Shown piece after piece: positions 1-7,672 of a stretch of 33,970 nt of DNA. This DNA is from Gammaproteobacteria bacterium. GTDB taxonomy: Bacteria; Pseudomonadota; Gammaproteobacteria; QZLD01. The notes beneath the pieces are model-generated. The model was not told where the DNA came from, did no database searches, and saw only the letters and a list, made by a program, of their open reading frames with translations. The translations under genes and the position numbers were made by a program. The stretch spans positions 1 through 33,970 of the forward strand of contig QZLD01000114.1 of NCBI GenBank assembly GCA_004796385.1, read 5' to 3'. Every line of letters begins with the position of its first letter. Position 1 is the stretch's first letter.

Positions 1-381
1 ATGAATGCTGAGCCGGAAGCTGTATTGGAAAAGTCAATCGATTCGGTTAAGTCAGGTAATTCATTGATAATTTTTCCAGAAGGAACAAGGACTACTCCCG
101 GAGGCGATTTTAAATTCAAAAGGGGAGCATCTAATGTAGCATTAAGAGGAGGGTTTGATATAACTCCGGTAATTATTGATTGTTGTCCGACTACTTTAAC
201 AAAAAGTGATAAGTGGTATCATATCCCTCCCAGAAAATTGCACTTTTCTATGGCGGTAAAAGAAAAGATAAGTGTGGATGAATTTTTAGATGAGAAAAGT
301 GCAAATATTGCTGCTCGTTCTCTTACAAAGAAGTTAGAAGAGTATTTTATACAGGAGATTAATAATTTATGTCTGAATTAG
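1..381 (+). CDS. 1-acyl-glycerol-3-phosphate acyltransferase (PlsC-like) family protein, 5' partial
   Basis: FPEGTRT motif (SLIIFPEGTRTTPGGDFKFKRGASNVAL). The upstream HX4D block is missing, so the gene starts before the window. Overlaps the next ACP start by 13 nt. Confidence 0.8.
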   Translation: MNAEPEAVLEKSIDSVKSGNSLIIFPEGTRTTPGGDFKFKRGASNVALRGGFDITPVIIDCCPTTLTKSDKWYHIPPRKLHFSMAVKEKISVDEFLDEKSANIAARSLTKKLEEYFIQEINNLCLN

Positions 382-629
382 CTTTAGAACTTAAAGAGCT
401 TATTATTGAAACATTGAATCTTGAAGATGTTTCTGTTGATGATATTGAAGATGAAGAGCCTCTTTTTGGAGATGGTCTTGGTCTTGATTCTATTGATGCG
501 TTGGAGCTTGGAGTTGCTCTGCAAAAAAAATATGCAGTTAAGGTGAAGTCGGAAGCAGAAGAGAACAGAGAGCATTTTTATAGTATTAAAACACTTGAAA
601 AATTTATATCTGAGTCGGTTAAAGTGTAG
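369..629 (+). CDS. apeE: Acyl carrier protein, APE type
   Basis: 86 aa, phosphopantetheine motif GLGLDSIDALEL; first of two tandem ACPs in APE-like gene order. Confidence 0.85.
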   Translation: MSELALELKELIIETLNLEDVSVDDIEDEEPLFGDGLGLDSIDALELGVALQKKYAVKVKSEAEENREHFYSIKTLEKFISESVKV

Positions 630-647
630 TTAGAGGCGGATAATTTT

Positions 648-896
648 ATGCAAACCAGAGAAGAAATTTTTGATATGGTGGCAGATTTATTGGAAGAGCT
701 TTTTGAAGTTGATAAATCTACCATAACTATGGAAACCAATCTTTATGAAGATCTTGATATTGATAGTATCGATGCTGTTGATTTGGTAGTTAAACTGAAA
801 ACGGTTACCGGTAAGAAAATTCAGCCGGATGAGTTTAAAACAGTGAGAACTATGGAGAATGTTGTCGATGTTGTTAGCGGATTGGTGAACAAGTAA
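648..896 (+). CDS. apeF: Acyl carrier protein, APE type
   Basis: 82 aa, DLDIDSIDAVDLVVKL phosphopantetheine motif. Confidence 0.85.
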   Translation: MQTREEIFDMVADLLEELFEVDKSTITMETNLYEDLDIDSIDAVDLVVKLKTVTGKKIQPDEFKTVRTMENVVDVVSGLVNK

Positions 897-898
897 TT

Positions 899-925
899 TA
901 TCTATCTAATATAAATAGATGGATA
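899..925 (+). promoter_or_regulatory. Intercistronic hairpin between second ACP and membrane protein gene
   Basis: tatctatcta-ataataaa-type loop-tagatggata: 10-bp stem (899-908 with 916-925) with a single G-U pair, read from sequence. Confidence 0.5.
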
Positions 926-969
926 GCTCCGCTTGGTTCAATAATATGAGTTAGCCGATAACATCGTAT

Positions 970-1563
970 ATGAAGAAACTATTGAACATACTGCTGACCG
1001 TATCAGTACTGCTTTATCCGTTGCTTGTCTATTTTGGATTGCAATCTTTTGATACAAGGACTGTTGCGGTTGCCATTTTATTGATTCTTGTATCCAGGTT
1101 TTTTTTGAGCAAGAAATCTACAAAGACAGACAAAGGTATTCCACAATTCCGGATAGTTCTTATTTGTGGGATTTTACTGGTTTTGGTTAGTTTGTGTGCT
1201 GATAGCGAATATGGCATTAAGCTTTATCCGGCGCTTGTTAGTTTTGGTTTATTGATAATATTTGCCTCCAGCTTTTATTGGCCTCCGCCAATTATTGAAA
1301 GGTTGGCGCGCCTGATGGATAAGGATTTTCCTGATGAAGCGGTACCGTATGTTAGAAGAGTAACTATATCCTGGTGTGTTTTTTTTGTTATCAATACCTC
1401 AATAGCTCTCTGGACAACTTTTTTTGCCGATCAAAAAGTATGGGTTGCCTATAACGGATTTATATCATATATCCTGATTGGTTTAATGTTTGCCGGTGAA
1501 TTTATAGTACGCAAAATTGTTATGCACAAAATTGGTGTGTCTAAGTCGGAAAAAACTAACTAA
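970..1563 (+). CDS. Integral membrane protein, COG4648-like, APE-cluster associated
   Basis: 197 aa with several hydrophobic segments (LLNILLTVSVLLYPLLVYFGL; FRIVLICGILLVLVSLCA); position between ACPs and ligase matches APE gene order. Confidence 0.7.
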   Translation: MKKLLNILLTVSVLLYPLLVYFGLQSFDTRTVAVAILLILVSRFFLSKKSTKTDKGIPQFRIVLICGILLVLVSLCADSEYGIKLYPALVSFGLLIIFASSFYWPPPIIERLARLMDKDFPDEAVPYVRRVTISWCVFFVINTSIALWTTFFADQKVWVAYNGFISYILIGLMFAGEFIVRKIVMHKIGVSKSEKTN

Positions 1564-1568
1564 TAATC

Positions 1569-3344
1569 ATGAAAAATAAACTGAAAAATACAAAAATTAT
1601 TGAGGCACTGCAAAATACCAATGAATATCATGTTGCTATATTGGAGGATGGTAGTTCAGTTTCATGGGCTCAGTTTATTTCGCATATTTCATCTTATAAT
1701 TCAGTAATCCAACAGACCTTTGGTCTTGAAGGTAAAAAAAAGTTAGCAATCTATTTTGAAGATAGTTATCAGTTCCTGGCGGCCTTTTGTGCAGTTCTGA
1801 TTTCAGGAAATCGCCTGGTAATTCCCGGTAATAACCTCAAAGGAACATGTGAGAATCTTGGTGAATTGGTTGACGGCTTTATCGGAGATTTTCCTGAAAC
1901 GGCTTTGTCTGATATTAATTTGATTAGGTCGATTCCAATATCTGAAATCAGTGCTGAGAAATCGGAGTTATATATTCGGGAACTGTCTGCTGATGAACCA
2001 CTGCTTTCGCTATTTACCTCAGGTTCGTCGGGAGAGCCTAAACTTATTGAAAAATGTTTGCGTCAGCTTGAGGCTGAGATAAGCTCTCATGAGCTTTTGT
2101 GGGGAGAAGGTATCGGAGACAGTATTATTGTTGGCAGCGTTTCTCATCAACATATTTACGGTTTATTGTTTCGTGTTTTATTACCGCTGTTATCAGGGCG
2201 TACTTTCTATTCAGAAGTATTAACCTACCCGGAAGAGCTGCATGGAGTTCTTGCAGGTTTTGAGTCAAGTGTTTTGGTATCCAGTCCAACGCAGCTGTCC
2301 AGATTAACTGATTTAATAGACTGGACAATGCTACATGGAAAGATAAAAGCCGTATTTTCATCAGGGGCGCCTCTGGAGCGTTTTCATAGTCTTCATGCGC
2401 GTGATGTTTTTGGAGTAGGAATAACAGAGGTTTTAGGAAGTACCGAGACCGGAGGTATCGCCTATAAGAGCGAAAATGGCTCAGACAATATCAGCTGGAC
2501 AGCATTTCCTCATATTGAAATAACGCAGGATGAAGCAATCGGAGCAATGCAGTTGGTTTCGCCGCATCTGCCTGATAGAGGCATTTATCAAACTACAGAC
2601 AGAATTGAATTTTGCGAAGATGGTAAAGGTTTTGTTTTAAAGGGAAGAACAGATCGCATTGTAAAGATTGAAGGTAAACGACTCTCCCTTGATGAGATGG
2701 AAGCAGTTTTATCCAGGCATGAATTTATTAGTACATGTCGCATAATTACCATGTCTGAATCAAGGCAGATAATTGCTGTTGCGGCTGTATTATCGTCTTT
2801 AGGGAAAGACTTTTTTGTAGATAATGGAAAGTTTAGTCTTAATAAAGAGCTAACCAATAATCTGCGTGGTAATTTTGAAAATGTGCTTATGCCAAGAAAG
2901 TGGCGCTATATTGATGCGCTTCCGGTTAACAGTCAGGGTAAGCTGGAGCATGACAAGATAAAAGCCCTTTTTACAGATTCAGAAAAACCGAAATTGCCGG
3001 ATGTGATTGCATCTGATATTGATGGAGACAGTGTTAATCTGCAAATATTTGTACCGGATAATATCTACTATTTTTCCGGTCATTTTCCGGGGACATCTAT
3101 ATTGGCCGGAGTTGTGCAGCTTTCATGGGTGGTGCATTATGCTCAGGAGTATTTTGGTATCAAAGTAAGTTCAAAACAGCTTGATGCTATTAAATTTCAG
3201 AGTGTGATTACCCCTGGTAAAAATATTTCGCTGGATATTAAATTTAACCGCGATAAGTCCAATATTGCATTTAAGTATTATTGCCTGGAGGATCAGTCTG
3301 AAGAGATCAGTTTTTCCAGCGGTAGAATTAAGTTGGATTCATAG
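1569..3344 (+). CDS. apeH: Fused AMP-dependent acyl/aryl ligase plus C-terminal hotdog (FabA/FabZ-like) dehydratase
   Basis: Adenylation motif SLFTSGSSGEPKLIEK, LGSTETGGIAY, LKGRTDRIVKIEGKRLS; C-terminal VPDNIYYFSGHFPGTSILAGVVQLSWVVHYA resembles the FabZ/ApeI hotdog core. Confidence 0.85.
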   Translation: MKNKLKNTKIIEALQNTNEYHVAILEDGSSVSWAQFISHISSYNSVIQQTFGLEGKKKLAIYFEDSYQFLAAFCAVLISGNRLVIPGNNLKGTCENLGELVDGFIGDFPETALSDINLIRSIPISEISAEKSELYIRELSADEPLLSLFTSGSSGEPKLIEKCLRQLEAEISSHELLWGEGIGDSIIVGSVSHQHIYGLLFRVLLPLLSGRTFYSEVLTYPEELHGVLAGFESSVLVSSPTQLSRLTDLIDWTMLHGKIKAVFSSGAPLERFHSLHARDVFGVGITEVLGSTETGGIAYKSENGSDNISWTAFPHIEITQDEAIGAMQLVSPHLPDRGIYQTTDRIEFCEDGKGFVLKGRTDRIVKIEGKRLSLDEMEAVLSRHEFISTCRIITMSESRQIIAVAAVLSSLGKDFFVDNGKFSLNKELTNNLRGNFENVLMPRKWRYIDALPVNSQGKLEHDKIKALFTDSEKPKLPDVIASDIDGDSVNLQIFVPDNIYYFSGHFPGTSILAGVVQLSWVVHYAQEYFGIKVSSKQLDAIKFQSVITPGKNISLDIKFNRDKSNIAFKYYCLEDQSEEISFSSGRIKLDS

Positions 3345-3345
3345 C

Positions 3346-4119
3346 ATGGCGGATGTAATTCAAAATCAGTATTGCGTGGTAATTCCAATCTACAACCATG
3401 AGCAGTTTATTGAGTCAACCCTGGAGCGTATTTTTCCATTTGATCTGCCGATTATTATTGTAAATGACGGAAGCAGAGATGAATGTGTTCAGGTATTAAA
3501 TAGCCTTCAGGAAAGATACGATGTTGTTGATGTGTTGCATCAGCCGCAAAATGGGGGAAAGGGGGCTGCGGTAATTGCAGGGCTTAAAAAGGCATATGCC
3601 GATGGATATAAATACGCTGTGCAGATTGATGCCGATGGTCAGCATGATATTGAAAAACTGGACGAATTATTGGCAGTTTCAAAGGGTAATCCCGATGCTT
3701 TAGTTACAGCAGTACCGGTTTATGATGAATCGGTTCCCAAGGGGCGTTTGATTGCACGATATATTACCCATGTTTGGGTCTGGATAAACACGCTGTCTTT
3801 TGCCATAAAGGATTCAATGTGTGGTTACAGGGTTTATCCGTTAAATGTTACTTGTGATCTATTGCAGCGGGTTAAACTTGGTCTGCGTATGGATTTTGAT
3901 ATTGAGATTCTGGTGCGTCTTTACTGGAGAGACGTCATTATCAAAAATTTGCCGATGAAGGTTATATACCATGATGATGGCATTTCTCATTTTAACGCAG
4001 TACAGGATAATATTCTGATTTCCAGAATGCACGCCCGTCTGTTCTTCGGTATGTTGATTCGATCACCAAAACTGCTGTTTCGTAAGTTTTTGCCAAACAG
4101 AGCAAAAGGATCTGCATGA
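3346..4119 (+). CDS. Family 2 glycosyltransferase, APE-cluster associated
   Basis: YCVVIPIYNHEQFIESTLERI...IIIVNDGSRDE...GGKGAAVIAGLKKA...VQIDADGQHD. The supplied ORF begins at 3265, but ATG 3346 starts directly after the upstream stop and precedes the GT2 fold. Confidence 0.85.
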   Translation: MADVIQNQYCVVIPIYNHEQFIESTLERIFPFDLPIIIVNDGSRDECVQVLNSLQERYDVVDVLHQPQNGGKGAAVIAGLKKAYADGYKYAVQIDADGQHDIEKLDELLAVSKGNPDALVTAVPVYDESVPKGRLIARYITHVWVWINTLSFAIKDSMCGYRVYPLNVTCDLLQRVKLGLRMDFDIEILVRLYWRDVIIKNLPMKVIYHDDGISHFNAVQDNILISRMHARLFFGMLIRSPKLLFRKFLPNRAKGSA

Positions 4120-5063
4120 TGAGTAGTTCAGGTATCGGTAATAGTCAACATTGGGCGGATGTAAAAGAGGCTGGAGCAGGCATAGGAATGAAGGCTCTTT
4201 ACTATATTCTGGTTATCTTTGGTGTTATTCCTGTTTATATTGCTTTATATCCGGTTATCCTCTACTTTTTTCTGTTTAAGGCTGCAGCGAGAAGGGCATC
4301 ACGTGAATATCTGGAGAATCTTGCAGTCTGTTATCCCGAACTTAAGATTAAATCATCGTCATTAATAGTTTTTAAACATTTTTTGCAGTTTGCCAACCTG
4401 ATTGTCGATAAGGTTCAGGTGTGGATGGGCAGATTGAATATTAAAGATCTGGAGTTTTCAGGCAAGCAGATTTTTACTGAGCATATAAATAATGGTACTG
4501 GTGCTCTGCTTGTAGGTTCGCATCACGGTAATATTGAGGTGTGTCGCGGATTATCACGTCAGGTTCCTGGGGTGAAAATTAATGTTCTGGTACATACCAA
4601 ACATGCGCTTAAATTTAATTCTCTACTTTCCGGTGTCGACGCATCCAACAGAATGAATCTGATACAGGTAACGGAAATTGATCCGGCAACAATTATTTTC
4701 TTGAAAGAAAAAATTGATGGTGGTGAATTTGTAGTAATTGCCGGAGATAGAATTCCAATATCCAGCGATAGCACTCAGCAGGCAGAGTTTTTGGGCAGGC
4801 GGGCAGATTTTCCTGTTGGCCCATATGTATTGGCAATGTTGCTTGGTTGTCCGATTGTACTTATCTTCTGCATTAAAAATGCAGGCAGATACACAATGTA
4901 TTTTGAAAAATTTGCAGATAAGGTAAAGCGGGTCAGGAGAGATCGTGATGTGGTTTTTGCAGATTTAGCGCAGCGTTATGCAAAACGTTTGGAACACTAT
5001 TGTAAATTGGCTCCATTGCAGTGGGGTAACTTCTTTCCATTTTGGTCTCAAAAAGGTAATTAG
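4116..5063 (+). CDS. LpxL/HtrB-like lipid A acyltransferase family protein
   Basis: Motifs GALLVGSHHGNIEVCRGL (HX4[DE]) and GEFVVIAGDRIPI; N-terminal TM helix; ATGA overlap with the GT2. Confidence 0.8.
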   Translation: MMSSSGIGNSQHWADVKEAGAGIGMKALYYILVIFGVIPVYIALYPVILYFFLFKAAARRASREYLENLAVCYPELKIKSSSLIVFKHFLQFANLIVDKVQVWMGRLNIKDLEFSGKQIFTEHINNGTGALLVGSHHGNIEVCRGLSRQVPGVKINVLVHTKHALKFNSLLSGVDASNRMNLIQVTEIDPATIIFLKEKIDGGEFVVIAGDRIPISSDSTQQAEFLGRRADFPVGPYVLAMLLGCPIVLIFCIKNAGRYTMYFEKFADKVKRVRRDRDVVFADLAQRYAKRLEHYCKLAPLQWGNFFPFWSQKGN

Positions 5064-5068
5064 AAATC

Positions 5069-6607
5069 ATGAGCGAAAAACAAATTAAGGTTGACAATTC
5101 ATTTATAACAATAGAACAGGTATGCGCGGTTGCCAGAAGAAAACAGCAAATAGCATTAAGTGATGATGAATCCTTTAAATATCTTATTGAAAAAGGGGCG
5201 GGTTTTCTTGACAGACTTCTTGAAAAAGACGGAGCTATTTACGGAGTTACTACCGGTTATGGTGATTCATGTACTGTAAAGGTACCTCTTGATCTGGTTA
5301 ACGAACTTCCAATACATCTTTATACATTTCATGGTTGTGGTTTGGGAGATTTTTTTGATGAGGAAACGGGCAGAGCAGTATTGGTTTCTCGTTTGGCATC
5401 ACTTACAAAAGGGTATTCCGGTGTTAGTTATAACCTGTTAAAACAGCTGGTAACTCTTCTTGAAAAAGAGATGACTCCTATTATTCCTCAGGAGGGGTCA
5501 GTTGGCGCCAGTGGTGATTTAACTCCACTGTCATATGTTGCGGCGGTTCTTTGCGGTAAAAGAAAGGTGTATTACAAAGGGGAAGAGAGGGGTACGGCAG
5601 AGGTATTTTCTCAGGAAGGAGTTGAGCCTATTCAGCTGAGGCCTAAAGAGGCACTGGCAATAATGAATGGCACAGCAGTGATGACAGCAGTAGCCTGTCT
5701 GGCATTTAAACGGGCGGAATATCTGAGCAAATTGGCTGCAAAAATAACATCGTTGGCTACATTTGCAGTAAATGGAAATGCACATCACTTTGATGAAATA
5801 TTGTTCGACGTAAAACCTCATGCAGGACAGCAACGGGTAGCTGCATGGATAAGGGAAGATATTCGTACAGGTGAGCCGCTTAGAAACCCTGACAGAATAC
5901 AAAACAGATATTCGATTCGTTGTGCTCCGCATGTTATCGGTGTTCTTGAAGATACTCTTCCCTGGTGCAGAACCATGATCGAAAATGAGCTGAATAGCTC
6001 CAACGATAACCCGATTATTGATGGTGAAGGTGAGCATGTAATGCACGGTGGTCATTTCTATGGTGGACATATTGCTATGGCAATGGATTCATTAAAGATT
6101 GCTGTTGCAAATATTGCCGATCTGTTAGACAGACAAATGGCGTTATTGATGGATACCAAATTCAATAATGGATTGCCGCCGAATCTATCTGGAGCAAAAG
6201 GTAGTCGGGCCGCAATTAATCATGGTTTTAAGGCTGTGCAGATTGGCGTCTCTTCATGGACGGCTGAGGCGTTAAAACAGACCATGCCTGCCAGTGTATT
6301 TTCCCGTTCTACCGAATGCCACAATCAGGATAAGGTTAGCATGGGTACAATTTCTGCGCGGGATTGCATCAGAGTTCTGGAGTTAACCGAGCAGGTGGCA
6401 GCTGCAGTTTTGATGGCGGTTTCTCAGGGGGTGGAGATTCGCCATAATCTTCACAATGAGGAGATCGAACTTTCCAATAACCTTAAACAGATATTGGCGT
6501 ATGTCAGGGATGTATCGGCTTCTGTGGAGGAGGATCGCGAGCTGGATTCCGATCTGCGAAATATGATTGATGTTATCAGGCAGCAATCATGGAATCTTTA
6601 TGGATAA
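5069..6607 (+). CDS. HAL/PAL/TAL-family aromatic amino acid ammonia-lyase
   Basis: MIO-forming ASG in PQEGSVGASGDLTPLSYVAAVLCG; LNSSNDNPIID; IYGVTTGYGDSC. Confidence 0.92.
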   Translation: MSEKQIKVDNSFITIEQVCAVARRKQQIALSDDESFKYLIEKGAGFLDRLLEKDGAIYGVTTGYGDSCTVKVPLDLVNELPIHLYTFHGCGLGDFFDEETGRAVLVSRLASLTKGYSGVSYNLLKQLVTLLEKEMTPIIPQEGSVGASGDLTPLSYVAAVLCGKRKVYYKGEERGTAEVFSQEGVEPIQLRPKEALAIMNGTAVMTAVACLAFKRAEYLSKLAAKITSLATFAVNGNAHHFDEILFDVKPHAGQQRVAAWIREDIRTGEPLRNPDRIQNRYSIRCAPHVIGVLEDTLPWCRTMIENELNSSNDNPIIDGEGEHVMHGGHFYGGHIAMAMDSLKIAVANIADLLDRQMALLMDTKFNNGLPPNLSGAKGSRAAINHGFKAVQIGVSSWTAEALKQTMPASVFSRSTECHNQDKVSMGTISARDCIRVLELTEQVAAAVLMAVSQGVEIRHNLHNEEIELSNNLKQILAYVRDVSASVEEDRELDSDLRNMIDVIRQQSWNLYG

Positions 6608-6612
6608 TTATC

Positions 6613-7056
6613 ATGGTTAAAGGTGGTAGTTCAGCAAAGATCAAGGCGGAGGTAATTGTTGAGGTTCATTTCCATGACCTTGATCCCATGAATATAGTTT
6701 GGCATGGCAGGTATCCGAAGTTTTTTGAAATAGCAAGAACAGAGTTGCTGTGCCAACTTGGTTATGATGTTCCCGAAATGATAGATTCCGGTTATATGTG
6801 GCCGATTGTGGATATGCAGATTAAATATATCCGCTCGGCAGTGTATCGTCAGAAACTACGCGTAAGTGCGGAGTTGGTAGAGTGGGAGAATCGCATTAAG
6901 GTTAGATATGAAATAAAGGATGCCGAAACCGGAGAGCGTTTAACCAAGGGGCATACTATCCAAGTTGCTGTTGATGGTGCATCGCAGGAGCTTAGGTTTG
7001 TGTCTCCTGAAATATTATTGGAAAAGGTAAACAGGTATCTGGATGAGAATAATTAA
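6613..7056 (+). CDS. apeK: 4-hydroxybenzoyl-CoA/YbgC-type hotdog thioesterase
   Basis: VEVHFHDLDPMNIVWHGRYPKFFEIARTELL. The ORF opens at 6589; the exact start (6589 or 6613) is uncertain. Confidence 0.8.
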   Translation: MVKGGSSAKIKAEVIVEVHFHDLDPMNIVWHGRYPKFFEIARTELLCQLGYDVPEMIDSGYMWPIVDMQIKYIRSAVYRQKLRVSAELVEWENRIKVRYEIKDAETGERLTKGHTIQVAVDGASQELRFVSPEILLEKVNRYLDENN

Positions 7057-7672
7057 TCAGAGCTACATTGGTCAGAGAACCCTTTGTTTTATTTTTGTGC
7101 TGTTTTTCTGCGTTCAAGCTACTTTTGCAGCAGATATTCTTGATGAGCTTAAGGCAAAAACCGTTAAAGCCAAATCTGTTAGTGGGGACTTTACTCAGAT
7201 TAAAATGGTTAAAGGTATCTCCATATCTCTCAAGTCGACAGGGATATTCAGTTACGTTAAAGATGATAAGCTTGTTTGGCATCTGCAAAAACCAATAGAG
7301 AATGTGTATAGCATTGAATATGATCAGATCAACAAGAAAAGCGCGATTGAAGACATCGTCGATGGTATGCAGACAACCAGTGATCAGTATCAGAATATTG
7401 TTACGATGTTTCTGGATATGTTTTCGGGTAACTGGAGTGTGTTGGAAAAATATTTTTCAATAAGCGGAGATTCTAATGAATCGGGATGGAGGGTTAAACT
7501 GACCCCGACCGATGAACTATTTAAATCAATGTTTATAAGTTTGACTCTGCAAGGCGATCAGTATATAGACAATATGCAGATTGAAGAAAAGAACGGCGAC
7601 AGAACCAGAATAGAATTTAGCAATGTTAAGCTTATTACAGCAGTATCCTCATCAAAGGCAAATGAGGAGTAG
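7043..7672 (+). CDS. LolA-like outer membrane lipoprotein carrier
   Basis: Signal peptide (LCFIFVLFFCVQATFAA), SGDFTQIK and DKLVWHLQKP, typical of the LolA fold. Confidence 0.8.
   Translation: MRIINQSYIGQRTLCFIFVLFFCVQATFAADILDELKAKTVKAKSVSGDFTQIKMVKGISISLKSTGIFSYVKDDKLVWHLQKPIENVYSIEYDQINKKSAIEDIVDGMQTTSDQYQNIVTMFLDMFSGNWSVLEKYFSISGDSNESGWRVKLTPTDELFKSMFISLTLQGDQYIDNMQIEEKNGDRTRIEFSNVKLITAVSSSKANEE

Noticed and set aside
5531-6070. 179-aa minus-strand ORF opposite the ammonia-lyase
   Set aside because: Lies fully antisense to a clear, motif-rich CDS; low-complexity, Cys/His/Tyr-rich translation typical of shadow ORFs.
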